A DNA stretch of 64,000 nucleotides from Paractinoplanes rishiriensis (GCF_016862375.1 NZ_BOMV01000007.1:372001-436000); one strand, 5' to 3'. Shown: positions 1 through 9,711, counted from the stretch's first letter. Made by a program: numbers and translations. The notes: generated from the sequence alone by a model not told the origin.

Positions 1-947
1 AGGGCGAGGATCAGCACCACGCCGCCGAGCCAGCCCCGGCCGCGCGCCGCGGTCTGCCACATCAGCGCCGGGAACCAGGACACCAGGCGTACCGGAAAGG
101 CCTCCAGCACCGCCGGGCCGGCCGCCACATCCGAGCCCTTGTAGCACGCACCCCGGGCGCAGTAACCCTGGATGACCAGCCGGGCCGCCACGAACGCCGG
201 CAGGAAGCCGAGCCACATCAGGGCCAGCACCCGGGCCGGGGCGGCGGCGAGCAGCCGGCGCGGCGGCAGCCCGAGCACCCACCGGCCACGCGCCAGGGCC
301 GCGACGGTGGCCAGCGGCAGTGCCAGATAGACGATCTCGTTGCAGACCGCCAGGACCGCGCCCGCGGCGAGCACCGCCGGCACCCACCACAGCCGGATCC
401 GGCGGTCCGGGTCGATCCGGCACACCGCCGCGGCGACCGCCAGCACGACGGCGGCCGAGGTGAGGTAGAGGCCGCCGAACAGCACCACCGGGCTGGACTT
501 GCCGGCCGCGATCAGCCCGCCGCCGGCCGCGAACGGCAGCAGCGCGGCCACCGTGGACGGTGGTTCCCGGAACAGCCGGCCGCGGGTGAGCACGCTCTGC
601 GCGAAGACCAGCGCCAGCACACAGAGCAACACCGCGGCCGCGAACGAGACCAGCCGGAACGCCACGTTCGCCGGCAACCCGAAGACATCACCGAGGGTGT
701 ACGCGACCAGGTCGAGCAGCTTCTCCAGCATCCGGCCCAGCGGCCGGAAGTTGCCGGCCCGCAGGTAGCCGGGCAGCGAGTCAAGGGTGTGCGGCACGAT
801 CCGCAGCGGGTCGTCCCGGAAGAGTCCGCCGTGCCAGTACACGTTGAACCGGTGGTCGGCGGTCGGTGCCAGCGCCACCAGCGGCGCCAGCACCACGAGC
901 GGAACGAGCGCCGCCCGCAGCAGCGCCCGCCGCCAGAGCGGGTTCAT
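1..947 (-). CDS. Polytopic membrane protein, glycosyltransferase-like (partial, C-terminus off the window)
   Basis: The first 315 residues are visible; the reading frame stays open to the window edge, so the C-terminus is missing. The protein starts MNPLWRRALLRAALVP and is built of hydrophobic helices separated by short loops, for example around residues 10-30, 85-120, 130-165 and 170-215, with a short extracytoplasmic-looking loop carrying two cysteines (GYCARGACYKG). An in-frame stop lies a few codons upstream, so the ATG is well constrained although no good ribosome site is seen. I recognise no diagnostic motif. The location downstream of glycosyltransferase genes suggests a membrane step in surface-glycan synthesis, such as a GT-C type transferase or a DUF6056-like protein. 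That role is inference. Confidence 0.6.
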   Translation of the reverse strand, partial: MNPLWRRALLRAALVPLVVLAPLVALAPTADHRFNVYWHGGLFRDDPLRIVPHTLDSLPGYLRAGNFRPLGRMLEKLLDLVAYTLGDVFGLPANVAFRLVSFAAAVLLCVLALVFAQSVLTRGRLFREPPSTVAALLPFAAGGGLIAAGKSSPVVLFGGLYLTSAAVVLAVAAAVCRIDPDRRIRLWWVPAVLAAGAVLAVCNEIVYLALPLATVAALARGRWVLGLPPRRLLAAAPARVLALMWLGFLPAFVAARLVIQGYCARGACYKGSDVAAGPAVLEAFPVRLVSWFPALMWQTAARGRGWLGGVVLILA

Positions 948-988
948 GTGCAGGGCAACGAGACCGCAGCGGACTCAGTAACGCAGGG

Positions 989-1612
989 TCAATAAGTCGG
1001 GGGCTCCAGCAACCGGGCCAGGCTGGGCGGGTCACGCGGGTCGACCACCACCGCCCGGCAGGCCCGGTGGTCCCGGCAGAGCTGGGCGATCCGGCCGGCC
1101 AGCAGCGCCTCCCAGTCCGCGCCCGGGTCGTGCCGCGACCAGGTCCTCGGGTCCGGCAGGTATTCCAGCACCACGCCCGGCACCTGGAGGCCGCGCAGCG
1201 CCGGCTGGTCGGTCACCACCACCGGCAGGTGGTCGCCGTCGACCAGGATCCGCTGCCGCAGCGCCCGGATCAGCGCGTGCGACGCCGGGTGGTCCAGCCC
1301 GACCGCCACGTACACCCGGGCCGGCACCGGTCCGGCCGGCGGCTTGCGGCGCGGCTTCGCGGGCGGTCGCCGGCGCAGCCGCCTGCAGGCCTGACCGGCC
1401 AGCGCCGGTCCGGTACGCACCGGATCGCGGGCCAGGTCGACCAGGGCCCGGCCGAGCCGGTACGAGCGGCTGCGGCGCAGCGCCGTCACCAGCTCGACGT
1501 TGCGGTCCCGGTCGCGGACCGCGGCGTCGCGCTCGTCCTCGACCCAGCGCAGCCGGCCGGTCAGCGTGGCCACCTCCCACCGGGCCAGCGCCAGGTCATC
1601 GGCCTCCGACAA
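989..1612 (-). CDS. Small protein with N-terminal coiled coil in glycan locus, function unknown
   Basis: This 207-residue protein is chosen to start at a TTG with a GAGGAGG ribosome site six bases upstream. A longer open frame exists but would lack a site. The start overlaps the end of the upstream glycosyltransferase gene by 17 bases, indicating translational coupling. Residues 1-50 are heptad-like (TLTGRLRWVEDERDAAVRD), followed by a basic proline-rich linker (about 75-95). A Rossmann-like second half has alternating strands (VYVAVGL, HLPVVVTD, ACRAVVVD). The coiled coil followed by a sugar-transferase-like fragment recalls accessory proteins in polysaccharide clusters, but I cannot name a family. 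Confidence 0.6.
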   Translation of the reverse strand: MSEADDLALARWEVATLTGRLRWVEDERDAAVRDRDRNVELVTALRRSRSYRLGRALVDLARDPVRTGPALAGQACRRLRRRPPAKPRRKPPAGPVPARVYVAVGLDHPASHALIRALRQRILVDGDHLPVVVTDQPALRGLQVPGVVLEYLPDPRTWSRHDPGADWEALLAGRIAQLCRDHRACRAVVVDPRDPPSLARLLEPPTY

Positions 1613-3632
1613 GATCTGCCTCCTCGTTGCGTCCCCGGCAGTGAGCGGCCAGCCAGGCCGCGGCGTCCGTGGCACCGTTGCCGAACGCGAGTTCGGCGCA
1701 GCGGCGGCGCAGTTCGGTGCGCACCGCCGGGTCGGCCAGCCGCTGCAGCTGGGCGGCCGCCGCCTCGTCGTCGGTGGCGTACAGCGCCACCCCCGCGGCG
1801 GCCGCGAACCGGGCCCGGGCCAGCTCGTCGTCGGCGGCCCCCGGATCGGGTACGAACACGGTCGGCACCCGGGCGCCGATCAGCTCGTGAAAGCTCGTGT
1901 AGCCGGCCCGGGACACCGCCACCGCGACGCCGGCCGGACCGGTGCCCGGCTCGACCACCCGGTAACCGGGCAGCGACGCCTCGACGCCGCGGCACAGCAG
2001 GGTCTGCTCCCGGGTGCGCCGGGGCAACCGGGCCGGCAGGTCGGTGATCGGGTCCACGGTGGACACCCCGGCCCGGCTGGTGGTGGTCCAGCCCTCGTCA
2101 CCGGCCGCGGCGAACTCGCCGGGCTCCAGGATGCCGGCGAAGGCCGCGCCCCGGCCGGCCCATTCGCCGCCGGTGCCGCGCCGCCACATGGCCGGCCGCA
2201 GCCAGAGCCAGCGCGGCGCCGGGTTGTCCGCGATGGCCGCGGTGATCCCGTCGTGCGGCAGGCCGCCGACCAGCACGGCCCGCGGCCGGTACAGCTCGAC
2301 CAGGTGACGCAGCCGGTCCCGGACGAAGCCGTGCCAGCGGCCGTCCGGCACGCCGAGATCGCCGGCGCCGGGCAGGTATTCGGTGAGCAGGCCGGCGGCG
2401 TGCGCGTCGGCCAGGCCGGCCGAGCCGGCCACCACCACAGCCTCGAGGCCGGCCGGCAACCGGCGCGCGATCGCCCGGAACCGGTCCACGTCGTCGCCGA
2501 CCAGCAGCACCCGCCGGTTCGGCCGGACGGCCGGCAGCAGCGGCGGTGCCTCGATGGACGGTTCGGGCCGGGTCGGCCCCGTTGGCAGCACCCCCAGCGA
2601 GGCGAGCCGGGCGATGTGCGAGGCGCTGCCGAACTGCTCGGTGACGTATCGCCGGGCGCGGGCCACCTGGGCGGCGTACACCGGGCGGTCGTCGTGCAGC
2701 CGGTGCACCAGCTCGCGGACGCCGACCGGGTCGGTGTAGAGCGCGGCCTCGCCGAACACGGCCCGGAAGTGCGGGCCCACGATGACCGGCACGCCGCTGG
2801 CCATCGCCTCCAGGATGGTGCGGCCGAATGCCTCCACCCAGTCCGGGTCGTGGAAGTACACGAAGAAGTCCAGGCTGGCGAGGAAGTCGCGGGGCGACTC
2901 GGCGCCGAACTCGACGACGTCCCAGGACTTCGGCTGACGGCCGAGGCGCTGTACGCCGATCTCGCCGCCACCCAGGATCCGGACCTTGACCTCGCGGGAG
3001 TCCGGATAGGCGGCCAGCAGGTCGCCGGCCGAGCGCGGCCACTTCACCGGATCCGGCCGGCCGTGCCGCCCGATCACCGGCACCGGGCCGGGCGGCCGGC
3101 GCTCCACCTGCCATTCGGCGACGTCGATGATCTCGTGCCAGTCGGTGTCCGGCAGGATCGTCTGCGGCGCCACCCGGTGCACGTTGTCGCGCACCTGTGA
3201 GCTGATCGGCGCCCACACCACGCCGGTGCCGAACAGCCGCTCGACACGCGCCCGCACGTCGGCGAAGACGTAGTAGCGCTCGTCGTCCTGCTCGTCGCCG
3301 GGCGGCTGGTTGAGCACCACGATGGTGTGTTCGGCGCGGATCCGTGGCACCGGGGCCGGCTCCACCGTGAAGATCCGCGGCTGCCGGATGAGCAGCACCT
3401 TCGCGGCGATCTCGGTGCCGTCGTCGTGGGCCAGGTCGGCGAGGCCGTCACGCAGGCAGGCGACAATCCGGGACTGGAACGGCCGGGCGTGCCGCAGATG
3501 TGGCGACGGCACATGGATGAGCACCGTGGACAGTCCCGCGGCGGCCTGCGCCTGTACCTCCGCGACGATGCTCGCCGAGTTGCCGCCCGGATAGCGCAGG
3601 TCGGACAGGATCGCGACGTCGTACAAGGTCAC
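1596..3632 (-). CDS. Double GT-B type glycosyltransferase of a surface-glycan locus
   Basis: About 678 residues in two GT-B-like parts. The first, roughly residues 1-370, begins VAILSDLRYPGGNSAS and carries a GT4-like donor-binding half (FGRTILEAMASGVPVIVGPHF, then FGEAALYTDP). The second, about 385-670, starts RRVLLVGDDVDRFRAIARRL and ends with a MurG/GT28-like segment (SRAGYTSFHELIGARVPTVFVP). Several starts are possible: a TTG at 3656 or this GTG at 3632. No clear ribosome site decides between them. It is transcribed divergently from the GT2/GT-B gene at 3730 and overlaps the next gene on its own strand. Likely cytoplasmic and acting on a lipid-linked surface glycan; the sugars cannot be told from sequence. 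Confidence 0.72.
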   Translation of the reverse strand: MTLYDVAILSDLRYPGGNSASIVAEVQAQAAAGLSTVLIHVPSPHLRHARPFQSRIVACLRDGLADLAHDDGTEIAAKVLLIRQPRIFTVEPAPVPRIRAEHTIVVLNQPPGDEQDDERYYVFADVRARVERLFGTGVVWAPISSQVRDNVHRVAPQTILPDTDWHEIIDVAEWQVERRPPGPVPVIGRHGRPDPVKWPRSAGDLLAAYPDSREVKVRILGGGEIGVQRLGRQPKSWDVVEFGAESPRDFLASLDFFVYFHDPDWVEAFGRTILEAMASGVPVIVGPHFRAVFGEAALYTDPVGVRELVHRLHDDRPVYAAQVARARRYVTEQFGSASHIARLASLGVLPTGPTRPEPSIEAPPLLPAVRPNRRVLLVGDDVDRFRAIARRLPAGLEAVVVAGSAGLADAHAAGLLTEYLPGAGDLGVPDGRWHGFVRDRLRHLVELYRPRAVLVGGLPHDGITAAIADNPAPRWLWLRPAMWRRGTGGEWAGRGAAFAGILEPGEFAAAGDEGWTTTSRAGVSTVDPITDLPARLPRRTREQTLLCRGVEASLPGYRVVEPGTGPAGVAVAVSRAGYTSFHELIGARVPTVFVPDPGAADDELARARFAAAAGVALYATDDEAAAAQLQRLADPAVRTELRRRCAELAFGNGATDAAAWLAAHCRGRNEEADLVGGR

Positions 3633-3729
3633 GACGGAACAAACGACGGGAACCAAGGGGGCGATACGGACAATTCACCCGGGGGTCTGGCTCGTTGAAC
3701 CTCCGAGAGTTTACCGAGGAGGCCGTTGC

Positions 3730-6066
3730 ATGCCGGAGACACCCGGACCGGACCCGCTCGCCGTCGCGGCGTTGCAGGCCCGCTCGATCGCCGCCCGCGG
3801 GCCGCTCGCCCGCGCGGCCGGCGCGCCGTCGGCCGAGGCCGTGGTGGCGGGCGCACCCGCCGACCCGTGGCTGGCCGGCGAACTGGCCCGGGTGATCGCG
3901 CTCCAGGATCTGCGCCCGGACGACCAGGCCGACGCGCTGTCGATCCTGGCCCGGCTGCGGCGGGCCGGCACGATCGCGCCGGTCCACCAGGGGCTGCACT
4001 GCCAGCTGGCGTACGCGGCCGGCGACCGGCGGCTGGCCGCCACGCTGCTCGACGAGTATCCCGAGGTGGCCGCGCCGATCCGCGCCGGGGTGCGGCTCGA
4101 CCTCGCCAACCCGTTCACCGGCGGCACCGGCGACAACTGGATTGGCGAGGGCTGGGCGACCGGTTTCGCGGCGCTGCTGCCGCATCCGGCGGTGCGGGTC
4201 GGGGAGGGCCCGGGCGACGCGCTCGACCGGCTGGTCGCCGGCGCCGCCCAGCGCACCGGCCACCCGCGCCGGATCACCACCGTCGTCACCACCTGGCGAC
4301 CGGACCAGGCCCTGCTCACCGCGGTCCGGTCGCTGGTCGGCCAGACCTGGACCAACCACGAGATCCTGGTGGTCGACGACGGCTCGCCGAGCGGATTCGA
4401 CCCGGTGCTGCGGGCGGTGGCCGCGCTCGACCCGCGGGTCCGGGTGATCCGGATGGTCGCCAACGGCGGCACCTACGTGGCCCGCAACGCCGGCCTGGAC
4501 GCCGCCACCGGCGACTTCGTCACGTTCCAGGACGCCGACGACTGGTCCCACCCGCTGCGGCTGGAGAAGCAGGTCGCCCCGCTGCTGGCCGACGAGGCGA
4601 TCTTCTCGACCACCTCCACCGGGATGCGGGTGACGCCGGACCTGGTGGTGACCCGGCCCGGCGTCGAGCAGACCCGGTCGTACAACCTCTCCTCGCTGAT
4701 GATCCGGCGGGTCGAGGCGCTGAACCGGGTCGGCTACCTCGACCCGGTCCGCAAGGGCGCCGACGCCGAGTACGTGGAACGCGCCCGCGCGGTCTTCGGC
4801 CGGCCGGCCACCCAGCACCTCACCGGCCCGCCGCTGGCCCTGATCCGGCTCTCCACCGGCTCGCTGTCCAGCGCCGACTACCGGCCCGGCTGGATGCACC
4901 CGGCCCGCCGCTCCTACCTGTCCGCGTTCCAGTCCTGGCACGGCCGGATCCGGGCCGGCCTCGCGTCGCCGCGGGAGCCGCGCGCGTTCGCGGCACCGCG
5001 CCGGATCCGCGGTGAGACCGGCGCCCGCGCGTACGACGTGGTGCTGGCCGGCGACTGGACCACCGCGGGCGGCGCCGGCACCGCCGGGATCGGGCAGTTG
5101 CGGGCGCTGACCGGCCGCCGGCAGCGGGCCGCGCTGCTGCACCTCGACATGCTCGGCAACCTGCGGCAGGGCCCGCGCAACCTGGACCCGGCCGTGCAGG
5201 AGCTGATCAACGCGGGCGAGCTCACCCAGGTGGAGCTCACCGACGACGTCCGGACCCGGCTCGTGGTGGTCCGCTCGGCCCGGGTGCTCCAGCACGCGCC
5301 CGATCTGATCAGCGGGGTCCGGGCCCAGCGCGTGGTGATCGAGTCGGCCGCCGTGTCCCGCTCGGCCGCGGCCGCGGGACGCCGCCTGTTCGGCCGCCGG
5401 CCGCTCTGGGCGCCGGCCGGGCCGGACGGGCGCCGGCTGCTCACCGCCGCGCTGGCCGAGGACCCGCTGGCCGCCGGCGCACCGGCCGACCTGGTCACCG
5501 CGGTCGACCTGCCGGGCACGGTCGACCCGGCGGTGTGGCGCCTGGACCGGCGCGGGCCGCGGGCCGACCGGCCGGTGATCGGCCGGCACTGCCGCGGCGG
5601 CCGGGCCGAATGGCGGCGGCTGCGCGACGAACTGCCCGACTCGGCCCGGGTCGACGTCCGGCTGCTGGACTCGGACGGCACCGCCGACCGGGCGTTCGGC
5701 CGGTTCGGGGCGCCGCGCAGCTGGCTGGTCTACCGGCCGGCCGAGGTGACCCTGCGGTCGTTCCTCTACCAGGTCGACTTCTATCTGCACCTGCCCCGGC
5801 CGGACGCGCCGGCCGACCCGGACCCGGACCTGCTGGCCGCGCTGGCGGCCGGCTGCGTGGTGCTGCTCCCCTACCGGTACGCGGCCACCTTCGGCGAGGC
5901 GGCGGTGTACTGCACCGCCGACGAGGTGGCGGACACGGTCCGGATGCTGCACGGGGACCGGCCGGCGCTGCGGGCCCAGGCGGCCCGTGGCCCGGAGTAC
6001 GTGCGCCGGCACCACCTCCACGAGATCTACGCGGAGCGCGCTGCCCGGTTGGCAACGCAAGGATGA
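3730..6066 (+). CDS. Bifunctional glycosyltransferase: GT2 domain plus C-terminal GT-B-like module
   Basis: 778 residues, ATG preceded at eight bases by GAGGAGG. An all-alpha N-terminal region (1-175) precedes a GT-A/GT2 domain: RITTVVTTWRPDQALLTAVR, the nucleotide-binding EILVVDDGS, and the metal-binding QDADDWSHP. A third part from about 430 resembles the C-terminal half of the GT-B protein at 1596-3632: PVIGRHCRGG, DFYLHLPRPD, then AATFGEAAVYCTADEVADTVRMLHGDRP. It is paralogous to the protein at 7234-9711 along its whole length. The gene ends at a strong bidirectional hairpin. Inference: one chain may transfer two sugars to a growing wall or capsule polymer; substrate unknown. Confidence 0.78.
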   Translation: MPETPGPDPLAVAALQARSIAARGPLARAAGAPSAEAVVAGAPADPWLAGELARVIALQDLRPDDQADALSILARLRRAGTIAPVHQGLHCQLAYAAGDRRLAATLLDEYPEVAAPIRAGVRLDLANPFTGGTGDNWIGEGWATGFAALLPHPAVRVGEGPGDALDRLVAGAAQRTGHPRRITTVVTTWRPDQALLTAVRSLVGQTWTNHEILVVDDGSPSGFDPVLRAVAALDPRVRVIRMVANGGTYVARNAGLDAATGDFVTFQDADDWSHPLRLEKQVAPLLADEAIFSTTSTGMRVTPDLVVTRPGVEQTRSYNLSSLMIRRVEALNRVGYLDPVRKGADAEYVERARAVFGRPATQHLTGPPLALIRLSTGSLSSADYRPGWMHPARRSYLSAFQSWHGRIRAGLASPREPRAFAAPRRIRGETGARAYDVVLAGDWTTAGGAGTAGIGQLRALTGRRQRAALLHLDMLGNLRQGPRNLDPAVQELINAGELTQVELTDDVRTRLVVVRSARVLQHAPDLISGVRAQRVVIESAAVSRSAAAAGRRLFGRRPLWAPAGPDGRRLLTAALAEDPLAAGAPADLVTAVDLPGTVDPAVWRLDRRGPRADRPVIGRHCRGGRAEWRRLRDELPDSARVDVRLLDSDGTADRAFGRFGAPRSWLVYRPAEVTLRSFLYQVDFYLHLPRPDAPADPDPDLLAALAAGCVVLLPYRYAATFGEAAVYCTADEVADTVRMLHGDRPALRAQAARGPEYVRRHHLHEIYAERAARLATQG

Positions 6067-6197
6067 CCGGCCGGCAACCGGGAGTTCCGTCAAGGAGGCC
6101 CGGTCGCCGCCGATCTGATCAGCGCACGACAACGACAACCGAAAACGGCCGGCCCCCGCCGGCTCGTCGTGGGCTACTTCCCCTGGACCCCGCGACT

Positions 6198-6230
6198 CGC
6201 GACCCCGCCGTCCCCCGCGGCGGGGTCGCG
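6198..6230. terminator. Bidirectional hairpin terminator between convergent genes
   Basis: A perfect 13-bp inverted repeat (CGCGACCCCGCCG and its complement) with a seven-base loop lies between the convergent genes ending at 6066 and 6251. A short T-rich stretch (TCCTTT) follows on the plus strand. Confidence 0.8.
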
Positions 6231-6250
6231 TCCTTTCCCGCGGTCGCCGG

Positions 6251-7234
6251 TCAGGCGGAGACCGGTGCCTGCGGCGACGCCAGGGTGATCCAGCGGCCGG
6301 CCAGCCGGCGCTGCTCGGTCAGACCGAAACCGCCGCCCTGCCGCGGCGCGCTGCGCGCCGGCGCCTCGTCCACCACCACGGCGGCACCGGCGGCCAGCCG
6401 GCGGCCCAGCACGTGCAGGGCCGGCGCCACCGCCTCCCGGCCGGGCGCGGCGGTGCCGTCGACCACCAGCAGGTCGATGTCGCTCAGACCGTCGAGCGCG
6501 TCCACGTCGTACCAGTCGACGGTCCGGCCCTCCACCGAAAGCTCGGCGACCGGCGCATGCCGCACCTCGGCCGCGGTGAGGCCGTGCTCGCGCAGCATGC
6601 CCCGGGTGGTCTCGGCCCGCAGCGCGTCGTGGTCCACCGCGACCAGCCGGCCGCCGACCGCCTCCAGCGCGTAGCCGAGCCAGATCGTGGCCGGCCCGCT
6701 GCCCAGCGCCACCGTCACCCGCGGTCGCCGGCTGGCCGCGATGTTCAGCAGGCCGAGCAGGTCGGTCGGGTTGAGGGTGCCACCGGCCGGCATCGACGCC
6801 CGCGGGGTCACCTGCTGGAACAGCTGGAACAGCGCCTCGATCTCCTGGCTCTGCTCGCGCAGCAGCAGTTCGGCGCCGCGGCCGGTGAGCCGCTCGGTGC
6901 GGGCCAGCGCCTCGGTCAGCTCGCGGTGCCGGTCACCGGCCGCCAGGCGCTCCTTCTCCACGGACGCGATCACCCGGCGCTGGAGCTGCTCGACGAGCAC
7001 GCGCAGGTCGCGTACGGCCGCCTGGGTGTTGCGGTTGACCCCGCCGACCCGGCGGGACAGATACATCACCCCGGTCGGCAGCGCCAGCAGCAACAGGGCG
7101 AGCAGGCAGGTGGCCACCGCGGCCTGGCCCGCCAGCGACGCGACCGCCACCCCGGCACCGATCGCGGCGGTCGCCAGCAGACCGGCCACCTGGCGGACGG
7201 AGAACAGCTTCACCAGGCGCTTCAGCTTGGACAT
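6251..7234 (-). CDS. Membrane-tethered, coiled-coil class I methyltransferase-like protein
   Basis: 327 residues. The ATG overlaps the stop of the upstream GT gene by one base (TGATG), so translation is probably coupled. Two hydrophobic segments (about 15-32 and 36-56) anchor the N-terminus. Residues 65-140 are helical and charged (RDLRVLVEQLQRRVIASVEK), likely a coiled coil. From about 160 a SAM-dependent methyltransferase-like core appears: VTVALGSGPATIWLGYALE corresponds to motif I and LVAVDHDALRAE to the ribose-binding acidic loop, then DIDLLVVDGTA. Inference: modifies or caps the glycan made by neighbouring transferases. Motif I lacks the classic GxGxG spacing, so catalytic activity is uncertain. 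Confidence 0.7.
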   Translation of the reverse strand: MSKLKRLVKLFSVRQVAGLLATAAIGAGVAVASLAGQAAVATCLLALLLLALPTGVMYLSRRVGGVNRNTQAAVRDLRVLVEQLQRRVIASVEKERLAAGDRHRELTEALARTERLTGRGAELLLREQSQEIEALFQLFQQVTPRASMPAGGTLNPTDLLGLLNIAASRRPRVTVALGSGPATIWLGYALEAVGGRLVAVDHDALRAETTRGMLREHGLTAAEVRHAPVAELSVEGRTVDWYDVDALDGLSDIDLLVVDGTAAPGREAVAPALHVLGRRLAAGAAVVVDEAPARSAPRQGGGFGLTEQRRLAGRWITLASPQAPVSA

Positions 7235-9711
7235 CACAACATCGGTAACGCGCCCGTCGCGGCGGCCGTTACGGGAAGCAGGTCCAAGATCCGCTCGACC
7301 AGCAGGGCCGGGTCGTGCGCCCGGGCGACCACCGAGCGGGCCCGGCGGCTCTGCTCGGCGAACAGCGCGCGGTCGGTGCGGTACCGGGCGAGCAGCGGGG
7401 CCACCTCGGACGGTCCGCAGTAGACGGCGGCGTCGCCGTACCAGCCGGCGTAGCGCTCCGGCATCACCACGACGCAGCCCATGGCGGCCGCCTCGAGCGC
7501 CGGCCGGGAGTACCATTCGGCGCTCTCCCGCGGCGGGAAGTGCAGGTAGAAGTCGACCTGGTGGAGGAACGGACGCGGGCCCAGGTCGGCCACCTCGAAA
7601 CCGAGCCAGGCGCGGGGCAGTTCCAGGGTGAACTCGGCCCGCGGCCGGTGCGGCAGCCGCACCCGGACGTCCGCCTCGGGCAGCCGGCGGCAGACCGCGA
7701 GGGACTCGGCCAGATCGGGGGGCCAGGCGGCCGCGTCACAGAGGTCGGTGCCCACCACGGCCGGCCCGGCAGCCGCGCCGGTGCGCTGCTCGACCCAGCC
7801 GGGCGGGGCCACGGCGGTGGGCAGGTCACGCTCGGCGACCGGCAGGGCCGGGTCGAGGGTACGCAGTGCCGCCCGCACCCCGGGATCCTGCGGCACCCAG
7901 ACCGGGTCGGCGCCGAACAGCTTGCGGGCCGTCGCCGCGCACGCCTCCGGCAGATAGCGCCGGTCCGTCCCGTCGCCGCGCACCGGGGCCCGGTCGGCCA
8001 CCAGCACGGTCCGCCCGGCGCGCACCCGGCTGTCCGTGCTCACGTTCGCGAACTGCAGCACCGCGGCCTGCCGCACCAGCACCAGCGCGGCCTCGACCCG
8101 TTCGTGCAGCCCGATCCGCGTCACCACGCCCGCGTTGATCAGGTCCTGCACCGGCGAGCAGATCGGCTGCCGTTTCAGGTACACCGCCCGGTACGACTCC
8201 AGGTGCAGCACCGCCACCCGCAGTCCGGCCGCGGCCAGCGCGGTCATCTCGTCCACCGCGGTGCGCTGGCAACTCTCCAGGAACCGCCAGTCGGCCACCA
8301 GCACCACGTCGTACCCGGTGACCGCGTCCGGGTCGGCGCCGAGCAGGTGCGCGGGCGCCGGGAACGGCCGGTCCGACCCGTCCGCCGGCCGGAACGCGGG
8401 CGCGTCACCGGCCGCGATCAGCTGGTGCCGGCGCAGGTACGCCGAGCTGTACGAGGTCCGTGCCGGGTGCATCCAGTGCGGCTTGATCTCCGAGCGGGAC
8501 AGCGAGTTCGCCGACAACCGGATCAGCGCCAGCGGCAGCGAGTCGAGGTGCCGCACCCGGCGCACGCCGAACGCGGCCTGGATCCGGCCGATGAACTCGC
8601 TGTCCGCGGCCTTGCGCACCCGGTCGAAGTAGCCGACCGTGCGCAGCACCGTGGAGCGGCGGAACAGCAGCGACGACGGGTTGAACCGGCCGCTGCGCAC
8701 CCCCGGCCGGTTGAGCAGCAACTGGTCGGTGACGGCCAGCCCGTCCGAGGTGGTGGCCACCAGCCGCCGGTCGGCGAGCAGCGGCGCCACCTGGAGTTCC
8801 AGCCGGCGCGGATGGGACCAGTCGTCGGAGTCCTGGAACGCCGCGAACTCGCCGCCGGCCGCGTCCAGCCCGGCGTTGCGGGCCGCGTAGGTGCCGGCGT
8901 TGACGGCGAGCTTCACCAGCCGGATCCGGTCGCCCAGCGCGGTCGCGGCGCGCAGCACCTCGTCGTACTCCGGCGGCGACGCGTCGTCGACGATGACGAT
9001 CTCGACGTTCGCGTAGCTCTGCGCCAGGATCGAGCGGACCGCGGTGAGCAGCCCACGGTCCGGTTTGAACGCGGTCACCACCACCGAGACCCGGTGCGCG
9101 CCCTCGACCCGCTCGGCCGGCGGCGCCGCCAGGCGGTCGAACGGCATCCCCTCGCCGTCGCCCACCACCGGGCCGGGCTCGGGCAGCATCGCCTGGAACG
9201 CGCGCAGCCACGGCTCCACCGGCCGGTCCGCCACGAACGGGTTGATCAGGTCGGCGCGCAGCCCGGCCAGGAACGGCTCGCCGATCCGCCGGTATCCGGC
9301 CAGCAGCCGCCGGCAGCGCTCCGGCCCCTCGTGGGCGAGTGCCAGCTGGGCGTGCAGGCCCTGGTTGGCCGGGGACAGTGCGCGCGGACCGAGGGCGCGC
9401 CGGATCAGCTCGTACAGCGCCAGCGCGTCGGCCGTGTCGGTGGGCGTCTGGTCCTGCAGCGCGATGGTGTGCGCGACCGCGGCGACCAGGCCGGGCACCA
9501 CCCGGCGGCGGATCCGGCGCAGCCACCGCCGATCGCCGGCCCGGGCGGCCGCGAGCAGGTCGTCGAGCGTGCCGGCGTCGCCGAGCGCGGCCCGGGCCAG
9601 CAGCTGCCGGGCGTCGAACGAGCGGTTACGGGACGCGGTGGCGGTCAGCGCCAGCCGCAGCCCGGGGCCGATCGCCCGGATGTGATCATCGAGCAGATCA
9701 GAATCCCGCAT
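7234..9711 (-). CDS. Bifunctional glycosyltransferase: GT2 domain plus C-terminal GT-B-like module (paralogue of 3730-6066)
   Basis: 825 residues with the same architecture as the protein at 3730-6066. There is an alpha-helical N-terminus, then a GT2 core near residues 205-330 (HRVSVVVTAFKPDRGLLTAV, VEIVIVDDAS, metal motif FQDSDDWSHP). The C-terminal GT-B-like module runs from about 450 (GYDVVLVADWR, DFYLHFPPRE, PALEAAAMGCVVVMPERYAG, GDAAVYCGPSEV). Its 3' end overlaps the methyltransferase-like gene by one base. It follows glnD on the same strand after 36 bases, but the functional break suggests a separate unit. The pair probably arose by duplication followed by inversion of one copy. Confidence 0.78.
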   Translation of the reverse strand: MRDSDLLDDHIRAIGPGLRLALTATASRNRSFDARQLLARAALGDAGTLDDLLAAARAGDRRWLRRIRRRVVPGLVAAVAHTIALQDQTPTDTADALALYELIRRALGPRALSPANQGLHAQLALAHEGPERCRRLLAGYRRIGEPFLAGLRADLINPFVADRPVEPWLRAFQAMLPEPGPVVGDGEGMPFDRLAAPPAERVEGAHRVSVVVTAFKPDRGLLTAVRSILAQSYANVEIVIVDDASPPEYDEVLRAATALGDRIRLVKLAVNAGTYAARNAGLDAAGGEFAAFQDSDDWSHPRRLELQVAPLLADRRLVATTSDGLAVTDQLLLNRPGVRSGRFNPSSLLFRRSTVLRTVGYFDRVRKAADSEFIGRIQAAFGVRRVRHLDSLPLALIRLSANSLSRSEIKPHWMHPARTSYSSAYLRRHQLIAAGDAPAFRPADGSDRPFPAPAHLLGADPDAVTGYDVVLVADWRFLESCQRTAVDEMTALAAAGLRVAVLHLESYRAVYLKRQPICSPVQDLINAGVVTRIGLHERVEAALVLVRQAAVLQFANVSTDSRVRAGRTVLVADRAPVRGDGTDRRYLPEACAATARKLFGADPVWVPQDPGVRAALRTLDPALPVAERDLPTAVAPPGWVEQRTGAAAGPAVVGTDLCDAAAWPPDLAESLAVCRRLPEADVRVRLPHRPRAEFTLELPRAWLGFEVADLGPRPFLHQVDFYLHFPPRESAEWYSRPALEAAAMGCVVVMPERYAGWYGDAAVYCGPSEVAPLLARYRTDRALFAEQSRRARSVVARAHDPALLVERILDLLPVTAAATGALPML

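Noticed and set aside
3448..6138. An 896-residue minus-strand open frame opposite the first bifunctional glycosyltransferase
   Set aside because: No motif and a biased composition; the plus-strand gene has a good ribosome site and GT2 signatures.
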